Assembly (NCBI RefSeq): GCF_042453785.1
Contig: NC_091672.1
Location: 14,836,501 to 14,900,500 of the forward strand
Reading direction: 5' to 3'
DNA from: Malus domestica
Lineage: Eukaryota > Streptophyta > Magnoliopsida > Rosales > Rosaceae
DNA length: 64,000 nucleotides
Shown here one piece after another: positions 21,258-32,998 of this stretch (its first letter is position 1; each line of letters begins with the position of its first letter). Position numbers and translations under genes: made by a program. The notes beneath the pieces are model-generated. The model searched no databases. It saw only the letters and a list, made by a program, of their open reading frames with translations, and was not told the origin of the DNA.

Positions 21258-23594
21258 TAACATCTAAACTCAAAACCTTGTCATCTTGATTTTTGGAACC
21301 GCACCACTGCCAAAAGGTGTTAGTGTTTTGTATTCGAATCAGGCTTTGATTTTATAAATTTAAAATTGAAAATCGATGTAAATTTGAATTAGTTGATCAA
21401 GGAAGATGAAATACATTGCTCCTCTTAGATTCGATTACTTAGCAAATAGGAATGAGTAAGATAACCGTTGCAAACCCAATCACACTTTCAACATGACTCA
21501 ACTCACATGCACAACATGTGCACAACTTAAAACACACATCTACTATAACAACTGTAATTTATATAGCCTATGAGCTAGTTCTAGTCTTAGCTGGTTCATT
21601 ACAAACAATAACGTAAGAACAAATAAATCCATAAATTCAACATTTGAATAGGGTGTAATATGCACAAATGCTTATATCTTTTGTCATCTAGGATTTTCAG
21701 TGTTAGAAGGTGATCTCTCAATCTATAGCTCGTCAATTTATTTTATTTTGAATTTAATCTTGGGATTGTTTATGTATTCAGTTGTGCTCTTTGATCCCAT
21801 AAGTTTCCTCCCCTTCAGTTGTAATCCTTTTTTAGTCCACATATATTTTACCATCATTAATAAAATTAATTAGTTTGTAAAAACAATTTCTATTCATCAA
21901 TGTACAAAGGGCACCATTTGAAATTTTGCCCTGGGCATTTGAAAACTCAAGACCGGCCCTGATAAAGAAGATAAGTCCAGTATACAAACCCACAGTAAGA
22001 AGGGCTTAAATTGTTCGAAGATAAATCTAGTATACAATTAGAAGTATTTGGGTTTATTTCATATCATGTAACATATGACGTTGTTTTGAGGAGAGCATGT
22101 TAATCATGGAGCTCCATGCTTCAAGTCTTAGAAAGCACGGTAAATTGGATAGATTGTCTAGTGCTCAGGGCCGGCTCAGGCTCAGTGCGGGCTGGACGAT
22201 TGTTCGGGGCCCAAAAAAATTAGGGGCACCAAAAATGTTAGGGTGTATATTCATATATGTTTTCATAAGAGTATAAATTTATAAAATTTAGTTAAATGAC
22301 AAAAAAGTTTAACTAGAATTATTGGTTTTTGTGTTTGAAATTAATGAGGAGGTTTTGGGTTCGAAACACCATGTGTGTTTATATATTTTCTAATTTTTAT
22401 AAATTTCTTTTCATATGAGTAAATATAAAATTTGGCCAAATGATCAAAAAGTTTGACCATTAGTAGTGGTTTATGTTGTTTAAAATTAACAAGGAGGTCA
22501 TGGGTTTGAAACACTATGTGTTTTTTTTTTTTTTTACACTTTACAATTTTTACAAATATCTTTTCATAAGAGTTTAAATATATGAAATTTGATTAAATGA
22601 TCAAGAAGTTTAATAAGAAGTAATGGTTTTTTGTTGTTTAAAATTAATGAGGGATCCTGAGTTCGACAATGTTATGTGCATGTTTATTCTTTTCAATTTT
22701 TACGAATTTATATTGGTTGTTAATTTCTTTTTAATTACTAGCTAGCTAGTGGCTATATGGTTGCACTTTTTAAACATTCGTTCCAATTCAAGTCTAACCT
22801 TCAACAAAGACTAGTAATGCGTTTATAACACAATATTTATACATTTATATTGCCTTTATTTCCTAAGTTTTATGTTATGTTTTCTTGTGAAATTGGTTGT
22901 TTGATGTGCCTAGTGCATATTTTGCAGATAATGGACCGTAGAGAAGACTTTGGAGTTTTTTGGTGATTTTAAGGCTAAAAGAGATCAAACCTGGGAAAAA
23001 CTGAAGTCAAGAAGTATTCCAATGATCATCAGATGCAAATTTGTTTAATCCGTAAATTAATGGCTGCTGTTTGGAAATTGTAATTGGAGCTAGAAGGTGC
23101 TACACATAATTGTCATTTTCGTTGGGTGTTCAGAAATTCATCAGAATGAACTGTGTGTTGTGCCACATACATACGGAAAGCTCTAGATGTCTAGTTTCGA
23201 CAAAATTTTACAGATCATGATTCTGATACTTCTAGAAGAAATTATACCTGTTTTAGTGCGAGAATGTTAGTTTAGGAATTCATGCGCGATTCCGAATAAG
23301 TGGAGTTCAGGTTGAGTTTGGAAACTGAAGTTTAATAATATTAGGACTCCTATTTGGGCTGGAATTGAACAATGCAGGAAGGATGGACCAAAACTCTATT
23401 TTTTTTTTCCTTCGATGTTTATTTAAAGGAGTAGGTGCAGCAGCGTGGAAGGGAGAACTCACGTTATCAGATTGTTTGAGCCGATTGACCGAAAGAGGAA
23501 GCCAGACACCAAGGGTTCTCTAAGGGTTTTTCAATATCTTTTTCAGACTTTGTATTTATGATGTTCATAACTATGACTTTCTATAATTTGATGG

Positions 23595-23925
23595 TGTTGT
23601 GATGTTGCATCTACTGATGCTGCATATAGAGTCTACTACCAAGGTGACCCCTAGGGTAAATCTCTAGGGTAAGGCTCATTGTAATCTTTAGGGTAAGGGT
23701 ATGTAAATCACTTTTCCCTTGATTTAAGGGAGGAGACTGATTGGTGTAATGTCTTTGTGTAAGGTTTAGATCAGGTAGGCAACACGCCTTCTTCTTTCTT
23801 GTCGACTGCTTGCTACAGCCATCTTTCCCATCTCTTTTCCCTCTCTCTTCTCATATATACCTGGATTCACTCTTGTACAAACATACATGAAATATACATT
23901 GAAACTTTAAACCAGAAAATCTACA
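23595..23925 (+). repeat. Copia 5' LTR
   Basis: From TGTTGTGATG to AAAATCTACA; matches 29002-29380. Confidence 0.87.
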
Positions 23926-23997
23926 TGGTATCAGAGCAGGTTTTGTAACCTGCCTCTGGCCATTTTTTCCGCTGCATCTTTCCTTCAATCTTAAGCC

Positions 23998-24648
23998 ATG
24001 GTTAAAGAAGATTCAGTAAGCATAGAGGGTGACATCTCGCATACCTCTCCTTCAAATTTCTCAGACATCGAGGTTAACACCAATCAACGTTTGTGTTCAG
24101 TTCTCTTGAATGAGTTTAGTTATCTCCTTTGGTCTCGAGCTGTGTCTCTTGCTCTCGAAGGTAAAAGGAAATTAGGGTTTGTAAATGGAAGTGTGGAAGC
24201 TCTAGACATCTCTTCCTCTACATATGGTGCATGGCTTTGCAAGGGTCAACTTGTCATGTCCTTGCTGCTCAACATCGTGGAGAAACATGTTGCTGAGATT
24301 TTTAGCTACTACAATTCTTCATGTGAGCTTTGGAAAGCCTTGCAGGATATGTATGGAAATCAAAACAACTATGCACGTGTCTTTCAACTTAAGAAGGACA
24401 TTGCCAGTGCCCAACAAGAAGGGAAAGCATTTGTTCAACACCTTGGACGCCTCAAGGCTATGTGGAATGAGTTGGATGTTTACCTTCCACATATCGCAGA
24501 TCCTGCTATTCTTCTTAAACAAGCCGAGGAAGACAGAATCTGCCAGCTATTAGGGAGTTTGAACTCCAAGTATGAAGATCTAAGGAATCACATCTTGATG
24601 AGTCAAGAGCTTCCCACCTTCAACAATGTCTGTGCAACTATCCAATGA
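23998..24648 (+). pseudogene. Copia gag, first part
   Basis: Gag (particle protein) of the copia element. It starts at ATG 23998, about 60 bases past the primer site. The frame contains the copia gag domain: LLWSRAVSLALEGKRKLGFV near residues 43-65, a WLCKGQLVMSLLLNIV segment, and LWKALQDMYGNQNNYARVFQ. It ends at a TGA near 24646 that appears to be a nonsense change, since the frame simply goes on into the zinc-knuckle part. Codon use and content are ordinary for the family. Confidence 0.8.
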
Positions 24649-25282
24649 GAAGAAGCAAGGAAGAAAATGATGAATGTTGGGCATAACTCGAGATTGACTG
24701 AGACTTGTGAATATGCCTCAAATTACAAGACCTCAGAGGCTAAGGTGTACAAGGGTAGAAATCCACACCTGAAATGCAAATATTGCAATGACATTGGTCA
24801 TGTGGAAGACAAGTGTTGGGAACTTCATCCTGAACTCAAGCCTAAGTTCAGCAAAGATGGAAAAATGATACCAAGGTCCTCACAACAATTTCAACCTCAG
24901 TACAAAGCCCAACTTGCTAATGTTCATCCCTCTATTGTCTCACAAGGATCCATGGAGTTCTCTGCCAATCCATTGTCTCTTATCAATGAGTTTGCAGCTT
25001 ATCTTCAAAGTAAGGAACATAGAGGAGGTTCGCAAGCTCAAGGAAATGAAGAGAACAATCATGCAGCCATGTTAGGACAATTTGCCGGCTTTCTTGCTGA
25101 AAATGATAAAGTTTCACAAGATGAAGCACCAGGTATACTCAAAGCATTCACTACTGCCTTGTTAACTAGAACTGAAAATGATTGTTGGATAATTGATTCA
25201 AGACCCAAAGATCATATGACAAACAAAATCACAAATTTGAATCATTTTAAACGTTTTTCAAATCCCTCACATGTGTCTGTTG
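24649..25282 (+). pseudogene. Copia gag end and protease, interrupted by a solo LTR
   Basis: Continues from gag in the same frame. The zinc knuckle CKYCNDIGHVEDKCW lies near 24775-24820, the protease start DCWIIDSRPKDHM near 25180-25220. The usual catalytic triplet DSG reads DSR here, which should inactivate the protease. A solo LTR interrupts the protease at 25283, and the reading frame resumes at 25946 with no net frame change, which dates the LTR after the element's entry. Confidence 0.8.
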
Positions 25283-25945
25283 TGTTGGGTTTTTGGCTCA
25301 AAATTAGGATGATGCAATAAATTAGGTTTGTGTTACCTATTTGGTTTTGGTGTCCTAATTGGGTTTGGTTTTGACTTCTTAGTTAGTTTCCTTGGTGGAG
25401 AGATTTTGTTAATTACCTATTTGATTAGGATTTGGATTTATTTCCTATTAGGACTCCTATTGTAACCTAAGTCCTATGCACTATAAATAGGACCTTAGGG
25501 TTAGTGTATTTAGTGTGCCTCATCATGGTTTAGAGAGCTTTTCTCTATTTTGGTTTTGGGGGGAGGTCACCGTTTGGAGTCATGAGTGTGTGGCAAATTC
25601 GTGGCTCATTCATGTGGCAATTTGGTGAGAGTCAATTTGTGAGTTTGTGAGTTAGAGAGCAATTTGGGAGAATCTTCTCCGTTAGTTTTGGGTTTTCTGC
25701 TCATTTGGTTTAGGGTTTGTAATTTGTGGGATTTGGGTTGTGAGAGTTTAAACACTCTTTTGTAATCTCCATTTGTTTAGTGAAATTTCTCGCCGTGCTT
25801 TGCTCGCGGACGTAGGCCTTACGCCGAACCACATAAATCTATTGTGTTAGTTTAAGATTGTTTGTTTTAGCTTTCACCTACGACATTGATATTTGGTACT
25901 TTGTTATAATTCGCTTCCGTTTGCGCATAAAAGTACAACATGTTG
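25278..25945 (+). mobile_element. Solo LTR with TSD TGTTG inside the copia protease
   Basis: The LTR runs 25283-25940, from TGTTGGGTTT to GTACAACA, with exact 5-bp copies TGTTG at 25278-25282 and 25941-25945. It carries a CTATAAATAGGAC box near 25480. Same family as the minus-strand LTR at 5000-5580. Confidence 0.93.
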
Positions 25946-28900
25946 CAAATGGAAAAATTGTTTTAGTTTTGGGAAAAGGAGGAATAAACTTACTCTCACA
26001 CAAAACACCTTCCACTGCCTTATACGTACCAACCTTTCCTTCCAACTTCTATCAATTGGAAAGATCATAAACACCTAAGCTGCCGTGCCATTTTCTCACC
26101 AAATAACGTGATGTTTCAGGATGTTCTCACCATGAAGATGATTGGTGAAGGGGTCTTCATAAATGGACTTTATTACCTGTGTAAGAACACCTGTTTTACT
26201 CAGGCTCTTCAAGCTCAATCGAAGTCCATAGATGAAAACCAACTTTGGCATAAGAGATTAGCTCACCCCACTGAAGTTATCTTGTCTAAACTGTTTCCAA
26301 ATTTTTGTAAATCACATTTTACTTGTGATACTTGTCAATCTTCTAAGTTTTACTTGTGATACTTGTCAATCTTCTAAGTTTACTAGACTACCTTTTGATA
26401 ACTCAATGTCCAGGACAAGTAAACTTTTTGAAATGGTGCACACCGATGTATGGGGACCAGCAACTGAATCAATAGAAGGGTTTAGGTACTTTGTCTTATT
26501 TGTTGATGACTTCTCTCAAATGAGTTTTGTGTATCTTATGAAATCAAAGAGTGAAGTCCAAACTATTTTCAAAGATTTTCATATACATGTTAAAACACAA
26601 TTTCAATCAGACATTAAGGTGTTGAGATCAGATAATGGCACTGAATTTCTATCCAACAACATGCTTCAATACATAAGTTCTCAGGGCATAATACATCAAA
26701 CTAACTGTGTAGGGACTCCTCAACAAAATGGAGTAGCCGAGAGAAAAAATAGAGATCTCTTGGAGAAGACTTGTGCTCTTATGCTTCACATGCATGTTCC
26801 AAAGAAATTTTGGTCATTAGCCATCCTCACTACCACTTATCTCATTAACCGACTCCCAAGTTTTGTGCTAGGGTTTAAATCTCCCTATGAAGTACTCAAG
26901 GGTAGAAAAATTGATTTGACACACCTCAAGGTATTTGAATGTGTTTGCTTTGTTCACATTCAAGCCTTGAACCATGAAAAATTAAATGCTAGGGCAACCA
27001 AGTGTGTGTTTGTGGGGTATACAAGTGCTACAATCCAGCCACTAAGAAGTGTGTTGTGTCAATGGATGTGAAATTTGAAGAAGATTGCCTTTATTTTACT
27101 CACAAAGGGAATACTGCAGGTCAGGGGGAGGAACTATTTGAAATGTTTCCACTTCCTCCGGTCATTAATAATCCAGTGTTGGAAGAAAGCTCAATTGTTG
27201 TGACACCAGATATTGAAGAAATACAACCTAACTCAATCTCTGATCATCGTATCCCTGCCAATGAGGGAGACGATGAGTCTCATTTTGATCTTTCACAATC
27301 TCCTACAGAGTCTCAAAGGCTTAGAAGAAATCTTCCTCAAACCAGAAAACCTCCAACTAGGCTGCAAAACTATATTACTTATGCTTCACGATATCCTATC
27401 AGTGAAAGTATTAGCCTTGGTGAGTTCTCAACATTTCATGTTGCATTTCTCTGTGAAATTGATAAACACATTGAACCTAGATGCTTTCAAAAGGCATATT
27501 TCCTCCCACAATGGAATCAAGCCATGGCAGATGAGCTTCATGCTCTAGAAGAAAATAAAACTTAGAGCTTGGTTCAACTACCACTAGGAAAAAAGGCTGT
27601 TGGAAGTCTTTGGATTTACAAGATTAAATTCAAGGCTGATGGTTCTATCGAGAGACACAAGGCTAGGCTTGTTGCTCGAGGGTTCACTTAAACCTTTGGG
27701 GTAGATTACAAGGAAACATTTGCACCTATGGCCAAGATGAATTCAGTGAGGGTTCTACTCTCAGTTGCAATCAATTGTGGGTAGACTCTTTATCAAATGG
27801 ATGTGAATAATGCTTTCCTTTACTGAGAGTTACAAGAAGAAGTGTACATGCAGCCTCTTCCAAGTTATGATGGTATTAAAGGAAACATGGTTTGCAAACT
27901 ACACAAGGCAATTTATGGATTGAAACAATCCCCAAAAGCTTGGTATGCCAAGCTCAGCTCAGTTCTAGAAAAGGTTGGATTCATACGAAGTAATTCTGAC
28001 TCCTCATTGTTTGTAAGAATTGGCACTAGTGGGAAATTGGTAGTGCTTATCTATGTGGATGATCTCATCATCACAAGAGATAGTGCCGAGACTAAAACTC
28101 TCACTACACCAAACCTTTGCTATCAAAGACCTGGGAAAGCTGAAGTATTTTTTGGGCATCGAAATGGCAACCTCTTTAAAGGGATTGTTTCTACATTAAC
28201 GAAAATATGTATTGGATCTTCTTCAAGAAGCAAACATGCTTGATTGCAAACCTACCATCACTCTCGTGGACTCTAAACTAAAGCTCAACACAGATGGAGA
28301 AGCCATGCATAATGTGAGCTACTATCAACGATTGGTGGGCAAACTTATATATCTCACCATCACACGTCCTGATATCACATATGCAGTGAGCTTGGCAAGC
28401 CAATTTATGCGTTCTCCTATAGTTGATCATCTTAACATGGTTAAGAGAGTCCTGCGTTATCTCAAGGGTTCAATAGGACAAGGAATCATCATGCGTAATA
28501 ACAATTCCACTGCTATCAGTGGCTACACTGATGCAGATTAGGCAGGGAATGCACTTGATAGGAAATCTACCACGGGCTATTACACGCTTGTTGGTGGAAA
28601 TCTTGTCACTTGGAAGAGCAAGAAGCAACATGTCATTGTTCGCTCCAGTGCAGAGGCTGAATATCAAGCTATGGAAGCCACTGCATGTGAACTTATATGG
28701 CTTAAAGGACTTCTTTCATACTTAGGGTTTACTAGTACTACTATCATGTCTCTTATGTGTAATAATCAAGCAGCCATGCGCATTGCTGCTAACCCTGTGT
28801 TCCATGAAATAACTAAACACATTGAAGAGGACTATCATTTTGTTAAAACGCAAGTGCAAACTGAAGTCATCTGGACCATCTTCACGCGAAGCCATGATCA

Positions 28901-28994
28901 ACTAGCAAATATCTTTACCAAGGCTCTGGCCTCTACTCCATTCCATCATTTTCTGGGCAAGCTTGGCTCGATTAACCTCATCGATCCAACTTGA
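25946..28994 (+). pseudogene. Copia integrase, reverse transcriptase and RNase H, broken
   Basis: The pol part of the copia element. Integrase zinc-finger region (LWHKRLAHP, CDTCQSSK) is followed by the catalytic core with TDVWGP, RSDNGTEF and a QNGVAERKNR Glu (26390-26900). The RT part shows YGLKQSPKAWYAKL and the YVDDLII motif (about 27840-28100), and RNase H shows GYTDAD..AGN, RSSAEAEYQAM and the terminal QLANIFTKAL (28500-28940). Frames are broken: a 31-bp tandem duplication (26317-26347 and 26348-26378), a frame change near 27030, a stop near 27563, stops between 27660 and 27840, a frame change near 28110 and a TAG after GYTDAD. No functional protein is possible. Confidence 0.88.
26317..26378 (+). 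repeat. 31-bp tandem duplication in copia integrase
   Basis: Two identical 31-base units (26317-26347, 26348-26378) shift the integrase frame just at the zinc-binding CDTCQSSK segment. Confidence 0.9.
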
Positions 28995-29001
28995 GGGGGA
29001 G

Positions 29002-29380
29002 TGTTGTGATGCTGCATATGACTGATGATGCATCTACTGATGTTGTATATGACTGATGCTGCATCTATTGATGCTACATATGGAGTCTACTACCAAGGTG
29101 ACCCCCTAGGGTAAATCTCTAGGGTAAGGCTCATTGTAATCTTTAGGGTAAGGGTATGTAAATCACCTTTCCGTTCATTTAAGGGAGGAGACTGATTGGG
29201 GTAATGTCTTTGTGTAAGGTTTAGATTAGATAGGCAACACGCCTTCTTCTTTCTTGTCGACTGCTTGTTACAGCCATCCTTCCCATCTCTTTTCCCTCTC
29301 TCTTCTCATATATACCCGGACTCACTCTTGTACAAACATACATGAAATATACATTGAAACTTTAAACCAGAAAACCTACA
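29002..29380 (+). repeat. Copia 3' LTR
   Basis: From TGTTGTGATG to AAAACCTACA, preceded by a GAGGGGGAG purine tract; matches 23595-23925 apart from an internal tandem expansion near 29020-29080. Confidence 0.87.
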
Positions 29381-30930
29381 TATGGCTATGAGTAACTAAA
29401 TTCTTTACTAGGGATCCAATGTAGCCTTCATGATGATTCTATGTCTTAGTTAACTTTATTCTTTTATCAAATCAAAGGTTTCTAGTTTCATTCATTGTGC
29501 TTAAATCATTCTTTATGTTCATGTTATTGATTAGCTACCTTTAATATGAATTTTTAGATGTATGAGACAATGTTATAGTAGAGCCATATGCTTAGCCTTG
29601 AGATAGCTCTCTTAGATGAATGAATTGTTGTTGATTGCAGACGCCATGCTAAGACACTTTTTGGTTTTCTTTGTTCTTATTGCACTTAATGGATTTTTTA
29701 TTATTGACTTAGACTAGACGCCATGGTTAAGTTGGTGATTAAAAGTAATTGGTTACATCTGGACGCCTAACGGACAATCATAAGAAAGAAAGAACGAACC
29801 CTGAATTCAATTGCTCTTACTAAGTTATTTAATGACATAGAATTGGATTGATTTGGTGAAATCGGATACCTAGTGTTTCAACCATTGTTTTCATAAATTA
29901 TTTACACATATTCTCTTTTTAATTTATTGCACTTGAGATTACTTGATCAACTTCTCTTTGGTTAATTATTTAAGCTTCGTAGTTTAGTTGTTTTTGTTAT
30001 TTCTATTCTTGTGGGTACTGCATAATTGGACTTAATTAGGTGACTTTACAAATCTCTATGGGTATGACACTCGTATTTGCTTGCTATACTATCATATTGA
30101 TTTGTGCACTTGTGAGAAATATAATTTGTTCATCATACGTAGACCAAACTTTTAGATCAAATTTGCAAATCATGTGACTTGTCACCAGTAGGTTTAATTT
30201 AGTGTTCGTTCATTGTGTATACATATCAATTAAATACTCGAAAACATCAATATTTTTTTGGTCTCATATTGACAAGGTTAGTAAATAAGAATAAACACCT
30301 CCCGATTTATATACAAACACTGTAAAATTTCAGAAAGAAGGAAATGAAAACTCATCATCCATCTACTGGCAAGCCCGGGTATTTTGGTTCCCTTCTTTCC
30401 ATACAAAATAAATTATTTTTTCCGTGTTTTTAAATTATTGAGTTTGAAGTGATTTTCAAAGTACCATTTTATCGAAGTCTTACGTGTGAAAACAAATAAT
30501 TTTCTTATATGAAGTTAGGGCACATTTTTTAGTGTCACCTCGGCCCTCAAAAATTTTAGGACCGACCCTGCTAGTGCTTGACCTGTTCATATGTGTGTTT
30601 GGGAAAAGAAAATGGCATAAATTTAAATCATCGGTTTTTCTGAGCATTTAATCAATGTTTTGTTTTAGGTCATGGTATTTGTTCAAACTCTTTATTTACT
30701 TGTATTTTCAACCTTTGTACCTCTCAATTTTGGTCCATTGGAGAATGAGTTTCATGTTGGTAATGATATGGCACTCATTGAATAAGTAAGACAATTTTGA
30801 CTAAGACAGACAAGTTTGTAGTGATATGGCACTCATTGACTAAGTAAGGGTGTTCTCACAAGCATATTTCAAAAGTATGATTTAAGTAATGATTTGCAAA
30901 TTAAGTCACGATGTTGCAGATTAGTAGGAG

Positions 30931-31062
30931 CTTGAGTTTCATGTTAGTAATGTCTTACATTTGCAGATAACCTATAAGGTATGTATGGCTTTTTGACTTG
31001 AGTTTCATGTTAGTAATGTCTTACATTTGCAGATGACCTATAAGGTATGTATGGCTTTTTGA
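30931..31062 (+). repeat. 66-bp tandem duplication
   Basis: Two units (30931-30996, 30997-31062) with one difference. They lie in the otherwise unremarkable, AT-rich 30579-31135 stretch; no gene seen. Confidence 0.85.
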
Positions 31063-31143
31063 ATCCATGTATTCAGTTTAATCTCTTGTTGGATTCATGG
31101 AGTCACATTTTTATGTGTTGGTGAATTATCAAATGACCATATA

Positions 31144-32998
31144 CAGTGGCGAAGCCAGAAATCATGGAGGAGAGGGCAAAAATTAAAAGGGCAAACGGTC
31201 TAAAAAAAATGTAGACAACGAAACCCTTTTAGATAGTAGACAATATTAGTGTTCTTCATAATTTATTAATACAAACAAGTTATAATTGTTGCCTACAAAA
31301 TTTTATGTTATGAAAAAGTCACATAATCAACTTATTATCAATAAAAGCAAAAACAAGAAGGCGCAGCAGCAGTCCTGTTGTCTTGTAGTATACACAAAAA
31401 GTCCAAAAAAAATCAGATATCCATCCAAAGGAATCATGGGCAAGATATCAATATTTTTGGAAGTGGATAGCCTAAAATAAAATTCTAGCCCAATCCTTTT
31501 TCACTAAGAAAATAGGTGTCTGAAATTTAGTGATTAATTTGCAGATTTTTCATCCACTGTTAAGGTAGAAATTTCATGTCCAACTACCGAACCATGTAAA
31601 CTATACGGCTCCTGATACAAACATAACCACCCTTACTGTATATGGAGAGGTTCTTCAATGTGCCCGAAATACAGGGTGAAACAACATACGTTATCTCAAA
31701 ATTGACACTGAAATTGAAATTGAAAAAGAACTAGGAATATATCTCAAAATCTTGAAAGTTTCAAAATATATTGTGTTATTCAAGTTTGAACCATTTAGAA
31801 TGACAAACTAGTAGTCAGTACATATGTTAGTATGAATGAAGTTCCAAATTTGAAATAATTCTCTCAAAAGTAGGGGTGGGCACTTAGAACCGAAAACCGA
31901 AACCGAAACACGAACCAAATCAAACCGCACCGAACGGTTTGGTTTTGCGGTTTTGAAACGGTTTTGGTTTTGAAACCGAACCGCAACATAGAAAATGGTT
32001 TCGTTTCGGTTTTGGCTTTTGAAAACCGCACCGAAACCGAACCGCACCGTAAATATTAATAAACATTTAATTAAATGTCCATATTAGATTTCATGTTTTA
32101 ATTGGTTGCTTGTTATAATTTATACACTTAGTATGGACTCAACCACACTAGAATATCATCATTCATCACTTTTTTTCATTCATTAACTTGAAGGGACCTT
32201 TGTTATTTTATACCATCATACACACACACACATACATGTATTGCATGCAACATGCTAATTGTTTACATAACAAATGTCTTTTTCCTATTGCTACTGGGAA
32301 ATGCTTATTAATATGTTAAATTGCAAATTGTACATTTTTTCTTAAAAACCAAACCGAAACCGTTTGAAACCGCACCGAACCGAACCAAACGGTTTGGTTT
32401 CATTTCGGTTTGGGGTTCAAAACCGCACCGAACCAAACCGCAAAAAATTTCGATTTTGGTTTTGGTTTCACTCAAAACCGCACCGAACCAAACCGTGTCC
32501 ACCCCTACTCAAAAGTAAACTCCACTTCTTTTCTTTTTTTTGAATAAAATCTCTTTTCCTGTAACATGTTGGAACCCTTATGCCTATATATCAATTTACA
32601 GTTTGTGGTTTGGAGAGATCTTTTGACTTTTTGAAAAGGCAAAAATTGAATTCCAATTTTGGGGGCACAGCTTCTTGCTGATGCTACTTGATTGGCTTCG
32701 AAAGTGGGAATTTTATAAAAAAAAAATTAACTAGTCAATGAAATGGTGCAGTCCCAATATTGGGAATTTTCTAAAAAAATTTAACGAGGACCTAAACGCC
32801 GTCGTTTTGTCCTGGCCTTTCCAAAAAAAAAATGTAAAACCCTCCCTCACAGCAGAGCTATGCAGCAACAGGGAAACTAGAACTATAGTAAATCCAAAAC
32901 TTCCGACGAGACCAAAAGGGCAGAACCACCTCTCTTGGGCTTTTTTCCAACGAGAGGAGGGGCGGGCACCCCTCCTTGCCCCTCTATAGCTTCCCTTG
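31144..32998 (+). mobile_element. hAT-like element with a nested smaller element
   Basis: The left end CAGTGGCGAAGCCAG resembles the common plant hAT end; the right end complements to CAAGGGAAGCTATAG, a weaker match. The flanks ACCATATA (31136-31143) and ACTATATA (32999-33006) are an 8-bp duplication with one mismatch. Non-coding. Boundaries are reasonable, the right end less sure. Confidence 0.55.
31871..32507. mobile_element. Small hAT-type element rich in AACCGAAACC motifs
   Basis: The ends TAGGGGTGGGCAC and GTGTCCACCCCTA are inverted, and the 8-bp duplication CTCAAAAG is exact (31863-31870, 32508-32515). Subterminal AACCGAACCGCACCG motifs on both sides are reverse-complementary and would form a long stem. 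Frames of 60-80 codons here come from the repeat and are not genes. Confidence 0.92.

Larger units (their letters stand above)
8797..21961 (+). mobile_element. hAT-type element (outermost of nest 1)
   Basis: The left end is CAGGGCCAGCCC and the right end GACCGGCCCTG, i.e. CAGGGCCRG-type inverted ends. The flanks ACAAAGAA (8789-8796) and ATAAAGAA (21962-21969) form an 8-bp duplication with one mismatch, as for hAT. Without the inserted Helitron it is about 1.2 kb and has no transposase, so it is non-autonomous. Its subterminal GGGCACCAAA-type motifs match the second hAT at 22166-30570. Confidence 0.75.
23595..29380 (+). mobile_element. Ty1-copia retrotransposon, decayed
   Basis: 5' LTR 23595-23925, primer site TGGTATCAGAGC at 23926-23937 (initiator tRNA-Met type), gag-pol about 23998-28994, purine tract GAGGGGGAG at 28993-29001, 3' LTR 29002-29380. 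Flanks GATGG and TATGG are a 5-bp duplication with one mismatch. The LTRs differ in length (331 and 379) because the 3' copy has a tandem expansion of a GACTGATGCTGCATCT-type unit. The order gag-protease-integrase-RT-RNase H is copia type. Confidence 0.9.
22823..30135 (+). mobile_element. Ty3-type solo LTR split by a copia element
   Basis: The halves 22823-23594 and 29381-30135 together align with the solo LTR at 5917-7417, from TTATAACACAAT to ATTTGTTCATCA. The flanks TGCGT (22818-22822) and TACGT (30136-30140) are a 5-bp duplication with one mismatch. Confidence 0.83.
22166..30570 (+). mobile_element. hAT-type element (outermost of nest 2)
   Basis: The left end is CAGGGCCGGC, the right end GACCGACCCTG, and the 8-bp duplication CTAGTGCT is exact (22158-22165, 30571-30578). 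Without its insertions it is about 1.1 kb and non-coding. The left part has three diverged tandem units of about 170 bases (about 22260-22700), each with a GTTTGA(C/A)..ATTAATGAGG..GGGTTCGAAAC-like core. Confidence 0.88.

Noticed and set aside
31808..32518. Three short Arg/Phe-rich frames
   Set aside because: They lie in the AACCG-rich subterminal arrays of a non-coding hAT element.
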